The translations under genes and the position numbers were made by a program. From Chromatiales bacterium (GTDB lineage Bacteria > Pseudomonadota > Gammaproteobacteria > Steroidobacterales > GCA-2729495), in the NCBI GenBank assembly GCA_020831895.1, contig JAFIFS010000098.1, forward strand, positions 1-58,271: a DNA stretch of 58,271 nucleotides, in the 5' to 3' direction. Below the pieces are notes generated by a model, which saw only the letters and a list, made by a program, of their open reading frames with translations, had not been told where the DNA came from and did no database searches. This document shows, piece by piece, positions 42,080 to 49,812 of this stretch (its first letter is position 1; every line of letters begins with the position of its first letter).

Positions 42080-43123
42080 TCAGAGTGGGTCGACGACCGT
42101 ACAGATGCTCTCGGCGGCCCGCCCCTCGCCAACCGTCCGGCACTCGATGCCCTCGTCCGCCACCCACAGCGGTGTGCCCGTGGCCAGCAGAGTATGGACT
42201 GACTTGTAGCCCTTGAGGCCCGCGATTGAAAGGTCATGCATCGGATTGATGATGACGTCGAACTTGCCCTCCTTGATCTCGGCATCGCAGTCGCTCAGGT
42301 CGTTGACGAATTTCGTCGTGATCGAGTGCTGGGGCAGGAAGGCAGAGGAGGTCTGGGTCGCCAGTGGGCCGGCGCAGATCCGGACGTGGGGCCTGGCGGC
42401 CAGGTCGTCAAAGCTGTTGATCTCCCGGGCCAGCGGCGACTTCTCCGGGATATGGATGAACTGGCTGGACGCGGTCATGGTGCAGCTGAACCGGCGGGAG
42501 TCACGCCGCCGAAGCCCCTCGGTGTGGCCGCCGGTGGCGTTCAGCTGCGAGAGGAAGTCCACCTTGCCCGCGACCAGCAGCGACGTCGCCGGCAGTTTTC
42601 CGGGGGCCAGCACGACGGTCTCGACCTTGAGCTCGACACCATAGTGCTTCTCGATCTCGGCCAGCACGGCCGCCTGGAAGCCCTGGCTGATTCCGGAGAA
42701 GTAGTAGGAGGTATTGGCCGGGGTCTCCGGCACACCCTGGACCAGCTGGCGGATTACGCCGGTTTCCAGGATGTCCTTGAACGGACCCACGGGATTTTCG
42801 GGCCACGGCGTGTACTCGGGCTCGGGCAGGCAGTCCGCCAGGCGCACGATGTAGCTTTTCGAAGCGCCTGGCCGGTTCGGCGGCTGCGTGGCGAGCACCT
42901 CGCGATCCTTGCCCGTGGCGACGACGCGGACCCAGGCCGCATCGAAGGCCGCGATCAGCTGCCGGCGGCCCTTGGCCAGTTCCTCGGGCGACCAGTCACC
43001 GCTTCGGACCGGCAGCTCGTCGACATTTGATATCGGAGCGCCGCCGTGACCGCCGGCCAGCACGGATTGCACCGGCAGCGCAGCGGAAAGAACCAGACCT
43101 ATGGCGAGTGACCTGAGCTTCAT
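42080..43123 (-). CDS. Periplasmic solute-binding protein
   Basis: The 347-residue protein starts at ATG 43123 behind AGGAG on the minus strand. The signal peptide is MKLRSLAIGLVLSAALPVQS and the mature N-terminus GGHGGAPISNVDEL. The remainder resembles family 3-type binding proteins: YYFSGISQGFQAAVLAEIEK, LLVAGKVDFLSQLNATGG, FDDLAARPHVRICAGPLA and GKFDVIINPMHDLSIAG. Cys pairs may form disulfides. No ABC permease or ATPase is adjacent, so it is orphaned or serves a distant transporter. It is convergent with the BCCT carrier, which does not normally use a binding protein. Confidence 0.75.
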   Translation of the reverse strand: MKLRSLAIGLVLSAALPVQSVLAGGHGGAPISNVDELPVRSGDWSPEELAKGRRQLIAAFDAAWVRVVATGKDREVLATQPPNRPGASKSYIVRLADCLPEPEYTPWPENPVGPFKDILETGVIRQLVQGVPETPANTSYYFSGISQGFQAAVLAEIEKHYGVELKVETVVLAPGKLPATSLLVAGKVDFLSQLNATGGHTEGLRRRDSRRFSCTMTASSQFIHIPEKSPLAREINSFDDLAARPHVRICAGPLATQTSSAFLPQHSITTKFVNDLSDCDAEIKEGKFDVIINPMHDLSIAGLKGYKSVHTLLATGTPLWVADEGIECRTVGEGRAAESICTVVDPL

Positions 43124-43434
43124 GCGAATACTCCTGGGAACAGCGGCTGCGGCAAGCGCAAACGGGTGGACTTCCAACAGCCCCGATATATCATCAATTC
43201 CCGTGCACGTCCCGTCAGTTCGGGCACCCGACTGCAGGATGGCGCCCGGGACCCACGACAATCCTGCCTTGACCGCGGCATTCCTGAGGTCGCAGCCATG
43301 CTGCCGCAGCATGGCACGGGTCTCAGTATCTCGGGTCCACTGCAGGTTACCATCTGGCCTCGGCTTCAGCTTGTGGGGCTGGCCTCCGGTGACGGTTCGC
43401 GACCCGGCCCGGAGGCTGCTCGAGGAACGAAGGC
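43124..43434. other. Divergent intergenic region, no gene
   Basis: About 310 bases between the binding protein and the beta-barrel gene, holding the divergent promoters. Short frames on both strands have no start context or domain. I see no strong hairpin or repeat apart from the small CTGCCGCAGCATGG segment near 43302. Confidence 0.45.
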
Positions 43435-44040
43435 ATGAATCATCAGGGGGCGACACTTGCTCTGGCGCTGACGGCACTTGCGAACGCCGGTGCGCTGCAC
43501 GCGCAGGAGCTGGGCTATACCTACATCGAGCTTGGCTATCTGTACCTGGAGGTCGATCAGCGTGGCAGCATCCGTGGCGACCCTGACGGCGACGGCTGGA
43601 TCGTCAGCGGCTCCTGGGCGCTCGATGACCGGTTCCACCTGGTTGCCAGCTACTCCGATGCCGAGCTCGAGGCCCCGGGTTTTCGCCTCGATTACAGACT
43701 GACAAACGCCGGCGTCGGCATGCGTCACGAACTTTCGCCGGCCATCGACCTGGTGGGTCGGGTGGCCTACGTCCGGGCCGACGTCAAGCGCGATATGGGC
43801 AACTTCAACGAAAACGGCTTCGGCCTTTCGGCCGGGCTGCGTGGGCTTGCTACCCCTGAACTGGAGCTCAACGCGATGCTGAGCTACGTTGATCTCGGTG
43901 GACGGATCGGCAGTTCGGGATCGCTTGATCTGGGCGCCGTCTTCAGCCTGTCGGACAGGCTGGCGCTGTTCGCCGAAGGCAGCCTTGGCAACGAGGGCAG
44001 CGGTGTCAGCGGTGGTGTGCGCCTGTACTTCGGCCGCTGA
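43435..44040 (+). CDS. Small outer-membrane beta-barrel protein
   Basis: The 201-residue protein has a signal peptide (MNHQGATLALALTALANAGA then LHAQ) and then eight amphipathic strands in antiparallel alternation, for example YTYIELGYLYLEVDQRG, WIVSGSWALDDRFHLVASYS and LTNAGVGMRHELSPAIDLVG, finishing GVSGGVRLYFGR. The aromatic Phe near the C-terminus suits BAM-dependent insertion. The size fits OmpX/OmpW-like or DUF-type small porins. Specific function unknown. It is followed after 15 bases by mtfA on the same strand. Confidence 0.8.
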   Translation: MNHQGATLALALTALANAGALHAQELGYTYIELGYLYLEVDQRGSIRGDPDGDGWIVSGSWALDDRFHLVASYSDAELEAPGFRLDYRLTNAGVGMRHELSPAIDLVGRVAYVRADVKRDMGNFNENGFGLSAGLRGLATPELELNAMLSYVDLGGRIGSSGSLDLGAVFSLSDRLALFAEGSLGNEGSGVSGGVRLYFGR

Positions 44041-44055
44041 TCACGCACCGCAGCG

Positions 44056-44823
44056 ATGCTGCGCTGGCTGAGGCGCCGCCGCCAGGCTGGCGAGCTCACG
44101 CCATCGCCGCAGGATTTCGACCGTGCCCTGGCCGCTTTTCCGGCGCTGACCTGCTTCACCGCCGACGAGCGACTGCGACTGCGCGGGCTGACTGGCCGTA
44201 TCCTGGCGGAGAAGGACTTCCATGGTGCCGGTGGCTGGGCGCCGGAATACCCGCAGTGCATGACCGTGGCCATGCTGGCAGCTGTGCCGCTGCTCGCCCG
44301 CGACCTGTCCTGGTACGCAGACTTTGACGCCTTCATCCTGCACCGCGAGCCCTTCGAGGCGATCGTCGAGGAAGCCGATGAGGAGACCGGGCTCGTGCAT
44401 ACCGGCCGCGACCTTCGCGCTGGCGAGGCCTGGGAACGGGGCCCGGTGGTCCTTGCCTGGACCGACGTCCTGGACTCGGGCCAGGGTGCCGGGTACAACG
44501 TCGTGGTCCATGAGCTGGCGCACCAGCTCGATCACCTCAACGCGGACGGCCCGGGGCTGCCGGCGCTGCCCCGACAGATAGACCAGCGTGAATGGGCGCG
44601 CGAGTTCAGCGCCGCCTATGAGCGCCTGCAGGCGGAAGTCTCTTCGGGCGGGGAGCCCAGCATCGACCCCTATGCCGCGACCGATCCGGCTGAATTCTTC
44701 GCGGTCAGCTGCGAGTACTTCTTCGACGCGCCTGCCGCGCTGTCCGCTTCACTGCCGGGCGTCTACCGGCTGCTGGCGTTGCTTTTCGGCCAGGACCCCC
44801 TTCGTCGCCAGCCCGCCCCCTGA
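44056..44823 (+). CDS. mtfA: MtfA-type zinc peptidase
   Basis: The 255-residue cytoplasmic protein belongs to peptidase family M90. The zinc site is VVVHELAHQLDHLNADG (H-E-x-x-H), with a further Glu in DPAEFFAVSCEYFFD. Conserved flanks include CMTVAMLAAVPLLARDLSWY. E. coli MtfA binds the Mlc repressor and is a zinc-dependent peptidase controlling glucose phosphotransferase genes; Mlc is not seen here, so the target may differ. Its 3' end lies five bases from the convergent brkB-like gene. Confidence 0.93.
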   Translation: MLRWLRRRRQAGELTPSPQDFDRALAAFPALTCFTADERLRLRGLTGRILAEKDFHGAGGWAPEYPQCMTVAMLAAVPLLARDLSWYADFDAFILHREPFEAIVEEADEETGLVHTGRDLRAGEAWERGPVVLAWTDVLDSGQGAGYNVVVHELAHQLDHLNADGPGLPALPRQIDQREWAREFSAAYERLQAEVSSGGEPSIDPYAATDPAEFFAVSCEYFFDAPAALSASLPGVYRLLALLFGQDPLRRQPAP

Positions 44824-44828
44824 ATCGC

Positions 44829-45773
44829 TCACTCGGGCCTGGCGGGATCCTCCACCAGCTCCCGGTGCACGCACACGGCCGTGTCGCGCGGCCTCACCGG
44901 CAGGCCACGCGCCTCAAGATGCGCGCGCGTGAGGGCCGCGCCATAGAGGAGGATCAGCGAGGAGTAATTGACCCAGAGCAGGAGCAAGGCCAGCGACCCC
45001 GCCGCGCCATAGGTCGACGCCGTTGCGGTGTTCGCGAGATAGAGCGCGATCAGCGAGCGCCCTGCGGTGAACAGCAGCGCGGTGATGAACGCCCCAGCCA
45101 GCACGTCCCGCCACGAGAGGATCACGTCCGGGAGAATCCTGAACATGGCCGCGAACAGCAGCGTGATGACGCTGAGCGAAAGGGCGACTTCCAGTGAAAG
45201 CATCGCCATCGGCGGCACGGGCAGCCACTGGTCGGCGAAATTGACCACGGCGCGCAGCGCAACGCTGAGCAGCAGCGAGACAAGAAGCACGAAACCTATG
45301 GCCAGCACGATCGTCAGCGACAGCATGCGTGCCTTGATGAAGAGCCATAGGCTGCTGCGCGACGGGCGGGCAGCGACATCCCAGATGCTGTTGAGAGACT
45401 GCTGCATCTGCGCGAATACCGTGGTTGCGCCGATCACGATGGCCGCGATTCCAAGAAGCGTCGGCCAGATGCCGCTCTGGTCGAACTGTGAGTTGAGCAC
45501 TGCGGTCTCGACGACCTCTGCCGCCTCCGGACCCAGGATGTCCTGCAGCTGCGCCATGATCTGGCCCTGGGCCGCCGCCTCGCCCAGCACCAGCCCGACG
45601 ATGGCGACGACGACGATCATGATCGGCGCCATGGAGAAGACGGTAAAGAACGCCAGCGCCGCCGCGGCTATGAAGGCGTGGCTCTCCAGCCAGTTGTTCC
45701 AGGCGGCGGCAAAGATGCCCGCCCACCAGCGGACCGGGCGTGGCACTAGCCGGGTGATGTCCTCAATCATCAC
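44829..45773 (-). CDS. YihY/BrkB-family inner-membrane protein
   Basis: The 314-residue protein has six membrane segments and the family signatures HAFIAAAALAFFTVFSMAPI, GPEAAEVVETAV, GATTVFAQMQQSLNSIWDVA, and GAFITALLFTAGRSLIALYL. YihY/BrkB proteins were once called RNase BN but that activity belongs to another gene; they are now regarded as transporters or envelope proteins of unclear role. The last gene of the minus-strand L,D-transpeptidase operon, it overlaps the MscS gene by 11 bases. Confidence 0.92.
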   Translation of the reverse strand: MMIEDITRLVPRPVRWWAGIFAAAWNNWLESHAFIAAAALAFFTVFSMAPIMIVVVAIVGLVLGEAAAQGQIMAQLQDILGPEAAEVVETAVLNSQFDQSGIWPTLLGIAAIVIGATTVFAQMQQSLNSIWDVAARPSRSSLWLFIKARMLSLTIVLAIGFVLLVSLLLSVALRAVVNFADQWLPVPPMAMLSLEVALSLSVITLLFAAMFRILPDVILSWRDVLAGAFITALLFTAGRSLIALYLANTATASTYGAAGSLALLLLWVNYSSLILLYGAALTRAHLEARGLPVRPRDTAVCVHRELVEDPARPE

Positions 45774-46611
45774 CCGGCCTGGTCTGCTGCACGATGCGCA
45801 CGGGGAACGGTTCGGTGACGGAGCCGGCGTAGAGCGAGCGATGCGGGAACGGGATCTCGATGCCGGCCTCGTCGAACGCCGTCTTGATCTCGGCCGTCAG
45901 GGAGTTGCGCAGTGCCAGGAAGTTCTCGCGCTTCGCCCAGACGGAGAACTGCAGGTTCAGCGCCGAGTCGCCAAAGCCGGTAAAGATGAACAGCGGGCCG
46001 GGTTCGTCCAGGCATAGCGGGTTGAAATCAGCCACCCGCATCAGTACATCGCGCACGGCATTGATGTCTTCCTTGTAGGCAACGCCGATCACGAGGTCCA
46101 GCCGCCGGATGGGGAAGCGGGTCAGGGTTGTCACCTCGCTGCGGATCAGGGTCTCGTTCGGGATACGGACGAACAGGTTGTCGAAGGTGCGCAGCTTGAC
46201 CGACAGTGCATCTATGGACAGCACTTCACCCGTAGAGTCACCAACCTTGATCACGTCGCCGACGCCGAACGGTCTTTCTCCCAGAAGGAACAGGCCACTG
46301 ATCAGGTTGGCCGCACTGGTCTGCGAGGCGAAGCCGATGGCCACGGTAAGTACGCCGGCCGCGCCCACGATGACGGCCAGGCTGAATCCCAGTTCACGCA
46401 GCGCCGAGGTGAGGAACAGCGCGAGGACACCGTAGTAGACCAGCCTGCGCAGCAGCTGCACTGCATGCGGGGTAAGGCGATCGGTCAGCAGTCGCCGGGT
46501 GAGCCGGCCGGCGAGGGAGGCCAGCAGCAGGCCGGCCAGCACGAGCACACTGGCCCTGATCACGGCCAGTACACCCGGGCTGGTGATGACGCTGATCGCT
46601 TCCTCAGGCAT
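45763..46611 (-). CDS. Small-conductance mechanosensitive channel (MscS family)
   Basis: The 282-residue channel has a few N-terminal membrane helices, the pore-lining helix VIVGAAGVLTVAIGFASQT, and the MscS middle beta domain LISGLFLLGERPFGVGDVIK plus GEVLSIDALSVKLRTFDNLF, ending with a vestibule domain. It opens under membrane tension to release solutes after hypo-osmotic shock. Its neighbours are a DUF432 gene three bases upstream and a BrkB gene overlapping downstream. The MscS/DUF432 pairing recurs and suggests DUF432 modulates or attaches to the channel. Confidence 0.93.
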   Translation of the reverse strand: MPEEAISVITSPGVLAVIRASVLVLAGLLLASLAGRLTRRLLTDRLTPHAVQLLRRLVYYGVLALFLTSALRELGFSLAVIVGAAGVLTVAIGFASQTSAANLISGLFLLGERPFGVGDVIKVGDSTGEVLSIDALSVKLRTFDNLFVRIPNETLIRSEVTTLTRFPIRRLDLVIGVAYKEDINAVRDVLMRVADFNPLCLDEPGPLFIFTGFGDSALNLQFSVWAKRENFLALRNSLTAEIKTAFDEAGIEIPFPHRSLYAGSVTEPFPVRIVQQTRPGDD

Positions 46612-46614
46612 CGG

Positions 46615-47421
46615 TCAACTTCCGAACAGCAGGCTGAACGCCCGGACGACGCCGCCACGGCCGGGTTCCTCGCGCGGGGCTGCCAGGCGTGTCAGTGGCT
46701 GGCCTGCATCGGGCAGCGTGCTGTCGATTCGCAGCCTGGCCTGGTCAGACTGGTCCTCACGCACCAGCTGGACGCGCTGTGTCCACAGGCTGCCGTCATC
46801 GGCCCCATAGAGCGCGAGCATCGGTACCGGCAGGCTGAATTTCTCCAGTGGCAGCGGCGTGGTCGCAGCGTTGCGGATGCGCAGTGGCGTGATTGCACGG
46901 TGCACCCGCCGTGGCATCTCCCCCAGCGAGTGGCGCGCCTGTGTCCGCCCGGCGTAGGAGAGTTCACCTTCGCAGGTCGATGGCCCGAACCAGGTGTCCG
47001 ACAGTCGCAGCACGGGCAGCTCCCGGAGCAGCACCGGCGGGTCGCCGACATGGATACGCAGGTGCACCGGCGTCGACAGGTACAGGGTCACCTCCTGGCC
47101 GGCGAGCAGCGAGACCGGCTGGCGTGGCCGGATCACGACCGGACGGTCGGCCAGTACCGGCTTGATCAGCACTGCGGCCGAATCACCGGCATAGACGAAG
47201 CGCTCGTCCGGGCCCTCGGCAACGCCGTCCTCGACTGAAAGCCCGGCCTCGTCATAGGCATCGGATTCCGGTGCGCGGCGGGTCGTCAGGCACCATTCGT
47301 CCCGGGTATGGCCAACAGCCAGCTCGAGCGGGCCCAGTTGCAGCCGCAGGCTGCGCCCAGTTGCGACTTGCCGGGTGGTCCACCAGTGGCTGGGGGCCGG
47401 CTGGCCGGGCTCCTGGGTCAA
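46615..47421 (-). CDS. DUF432-family protein
   Basis: The 268-residue soluble protein is made mainly of beta strands: SLRLQLGPLELAVGHTRDEW, RPVVIRPRQPVSLLAGQEV, TPVHLRIHV, and a central WFGPSTCEGELSYAGRTQAR. This matches DUF432, which is often encoded beside mechanosensitive channels, including in archaea. Function is not known; a cytoplasmic regulator of the channel is a reasonable guess. Its ATG overlaps the L,D-transpeptidase stop (ATGA), and it is followed after three bases by mscS. Confidence 0.78.
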   Translation of the reverse strand: MTQEPGQPAPSHWWTTRQVATGRSLRLQLGPLELAVGHTRDEWCLTTRRAPESDAYDEAGLSVEDGVAEGPDERFVYAGDSAAVLIKPVLADRPVVIRPRQPVSLLAGQEVTLYLSTPVHLRIHVGDPPVLLRELPVLRLSDTWFGPSTCEGELSYAGRTQARHSLGEMPRRVHRAITPLRIRNAATTPLPLEKFSLPVPMLALYGADDGSLWTQRVQLVREDQSDQARLRIDSTLPDAGQPLTRLAAPREEPGRGGVVRAFSLLFGS

Positions 47422-49139
47422 GGTGCGATGTCCAGGTGACCCAGCATCGCTTCATCGAAGCCTGCGGGCGGCGTGAAACGGAAGTCGGCATCCAGGGCGG
47501 CGAGCAGCCGCTGGTCGCGGTCGTATACGTCGGGCAGGAACATCAGCACGCCGTTGTCAGGCACGGCCGTGCCATAGATCATCAGCACCGCCAGCGGCTC
47601 CGGCAGCTGGACCGTTCGCGACCTGCCGGTGGCCAGCGTTCGCTGGATCGCGGCCTCATCCCACTGGCCCGTCGGCTCGAGAAGGATACGCGCGAGCTCC
47701 AGCGGGCTCTCCAGCCGGATGCAGCCGGAGCTGAAAGTGCGATCGGTGTGTCCGAACAGTTCGCGGGCCGGTGTGTCATGCATGTAGACGTGGTGGGGGT
47801 TGGGAAACATGAACTTGACCCGGCCCAGCGCGTTCTCCGGGCCCGGCTCCTGGCGGATCATATAGGGGAAGCTGCGGGCGGCGGCCGCCCAGTCGATCGT
47901 CGAGGGGTCCACGGGCCGCCCCTGCATGTCGATCAACGTCATGTTGCGCCGCGCCAGCGTGCCCGGATCCTGCCGGATCTCCGGCAGCAGGTCGCGGCGC
48001 AGGATACCGGGAGGAACGGTCCAGGTCGGGTTGAAAACAAGATAGCTCATCCGGGCCTTGAATACAGGCGTCTGCCGATAGGGGCGGCCGACTACCGACC
48101 GCGTGCTCCAGACCACCTCGCCATCCTCGACCAGCGATACCTTGAAGCGCGCGATGTTGGTGATGATGTAACGGGGCTCGAGGTCGCGGAAGATCCAGCG
48201 TGCGCGCTCCAGGTTTATGCGCAGCTGGTCGATCCGCGCCGATACCGGGACGTTCAGCGCCTCGCGCGTGCGGGGGCCGACTGCGGCATCGGCATCGAGG
48301 CCATGGCGCCGCTGGAAGTGGCGCACGGCCTCTGCAAGCGCCTCGTCGAGGAGTTGCCCGTCCTCTGGAGGCTGATGCCCTGCCAGGTCGCCGGTTACGG
48401 CCAGGCGCCTGCGCAGCACGGCCACGCGCGGGTCGCGCATCCCCTCGCGCAGCGTGGGTCCGGCCGGCAGATGCGGCCAGCCCCCCTCGGCCTCGATCCT
48501 GCGGTAGACGGACAGTGCTTCCATCAGCTCAAGATAATGCTGCTCACGCGGAGCAAGCTGGTCCAGCAACCCCATCAGGTCCTCTGCCTCCACGAGCCGG
48601 TTCACGGCACTGACCGGACTGGCGCCGCCTATCTCGCGGGTGAAGTTCCAGCTCGGCTCCAGCTGCTCCGGATTCACCTTGCCAAAGCGCAAGTGGAAGG
48701 CGAGCCGGGCCAGAGCATCCGTGGCGAGCAGGTCGATATCGGCGGCCAGTTTCGGGGTCGGCTCCGTGCGCAGCAGGGCGTCCAGCTCCATCAGACGCTG
48801 CAGATGGTAGTCGTCCGGGTCGAGGCCATGGCGGGCACTGCTGGCCAGGGTCGCAAAAAGCACATCCCGCTTTGCCGCCTCGGCCCAGGCCGGGGTAAAC
48901 TGTCGGCGCTCATAGAAGCGGATGAGAAACCAGCGGTCAGCCACGGGGATGGTGCTGACCCGGTAATCTTCGGCCAGCGCCGCCACGCGTCCACTCAGGT
49001 TTTCCTGCTCGGGGGTCAGCGCGGACGCAGCGGGGCCGGCCAGCAGCCCTGTGAAAGCCAGCAGCACGGTGAAGCCCAGGGCGAGGCTTGAATCCGTGAA
49101 GCCTGAAACTGTTGCCCGCGGGGCCCGGGAGTACTGCAT
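47418..49139 (-). CDS. L,D-transpeptidase, YcbB/LdtD type
   Basis: The 573-residue periplasmic enzyme crosslinks peptidoglycan through 3-3 bonds. A signal segment near residues 18-40 (LALGFTVLLAFTGLLAGPAA) precedes a scaffold domain. A peptidoglycan-binding helix domain follows (VRHFQRRHGLDADAAVGPRT), and then the YkuD catalytic fold containing YMHDTPARELFG and SSGCIRLESP, with the nucleophile Cys in the H-x-n-S-x-G-C-x-R order. The start at ATG 49139 has AGGTGG upstream and overlaps the start of the divergent DUF882 gene. It heads a four-gene envelope operon with DUF432, MscS and BrkB. Confidence 0.92.
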   Translation of the reverse strand: MQYSRAPRATVSGFTDSSLALGFTVLLAFTGLLAGPAASALTPEQENLSGRVAALAEDYRVSTIPVADRWFLIRFYERRQFTPAWAEAAKRDVLFATLASSARHGLDPDDYHLQRLMELDALLRTEPTPKLAADIDLLATDALARLAFHLRFGKVNPEQLEPSWNFTREIGGASPVSAVNRLVEAEDLMGLLDQLAPREQHYLELMEALSVYRRIEAEGGWPHLPAGPTLREGMRDPRVAVLRRRLAVTGDLAGHQPPEDGQLLDEALAEAVRHFQRRHGLDADAAVGPRTREALNVPVSARIDQLRINLERARWIFRDLEPRYIITNIARFKVSLVEDGEVVWSTRSVVGRPYRQTPVFKARMSYLVFNPTWTVPPGILRRDLLPEIRQDPGTLARRNMTLIDMQGRPVDPSTIDWAAAARSFPYMIRQEPGPENALGRVKFMFPNPHHVYMHDTPARELFGHTDRTFSSGCIRLESPLELARILLEPTGQWDEAAIQRTLATGRSRTVQLPEPLAVLMIYGTAVPDNGVLMFLPDVYDRDQRLLAALDADFRFTPPAGFDEAMLGHLDIAP

Positions 49140-49698
49140 GTGCCACCTTTGCGACGAGACGCTGCCTGCGCCGGGCCGGCTTCGCCGCCAGCTTCTGCTG
49201 GCCGGGACCGGCATCGCTGCGCTGCAGTTGGCTGCGCCTGCCGCGTTCGCGCGCCAGCCCGCGACGCTGAGCTTCTATCATACGCACACCGGTGAGCGGC
49301 TGCGGCTCCCCTGGATGCCGACACAGGCCGGAAGCGGCGACCTTCTCGACGAACTGCGGCACTTCCTGCGTGACTTCCGGACTGGCGACAGTCACCCGAT
49401 CGACCCTGCGCTGCTCGATATCCTGCTCCGGCTCCGCGAGGCGACCGGCGGCCAGGGAACCTACGAGATCATCTCGGCCTTCCGCTCGCCCGACACCAAC
49501 GAGATGCTGCGTTCCCGCGGCAATGGCGTGGCGCAGCGCAGCCTGCACATGGAGGGCCGCGCGATCGACGTGAGGCTGCGCGGCGTCCCGACCGGGCGCC
49601 TGCGCGAGGCGGCGCTCGCGCTGCAGGCCGGTGGCGTGGGTTACTACCCGAATTCGGACTTCATCCACCTGGATACGGGGCGCGTCCGGTTCTGGTGA
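49138..49698 (+). CDS. DUF882/YcbK-type peptidase, exported
   Basis: The 186-residue protein starts at ATG 49138 behind GGGAG. A Tat-like signal (GRLRRQLLLAGTGIAALQLA then APAAFA) precedes the mature domain, which has the M15-related fold: TLSFYHTHTGERLRLPW, IISAFRSPDTNEMLRSRG, SLHMEGRAIDVRL and DFIHLDTGRVRFW. The conserved His and Asp residues (H-x-x-G-x-A-I-D; H-L-D) are the zinc ligands. YcbK (MepK) in E. coli cleaves 3-3 peptidoglycan crosslinks made by L,D-transpeptidases, and it is found here divergent from such a transpeptidase, so the pair makes and breaks the same bond. Confidence 0.9.
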   Translation: MCHLCDETLPAPGRLRRQLLLAGTGIAALQLAAPAAFARQPATLSFYHTHTGERLRLPWMPTQAGSGDLLDELRHFLRDFRTGDSHPIDPALLDILLRLREATGGQGTYEIISAFRSPDTNEMLRSRGNGVAQRSLHMEGRAIDVRLRGVPTGRLREAALALQAGGVGYYPNSDFIHLDTGRVRFW

Positions 49699-49812
49699 TC
49701 GCGGGCCGGCCAACGAGCCTGCGGATATCCCGTAACGGCGTGGACACCTGTCTCCGCTAGACTCTCCCAATGACCTTCGGGGCCAGCCCCCGGCCTGCAT
49801 GGGAGTTTATCA

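Noticed and set aside
47271-49091. Plus-strand 606-codon frame
   Set aside because: Antisense shadow of the L,D-transpeptidase; the catalytic motif SSGCIRLE is on the minus strand.
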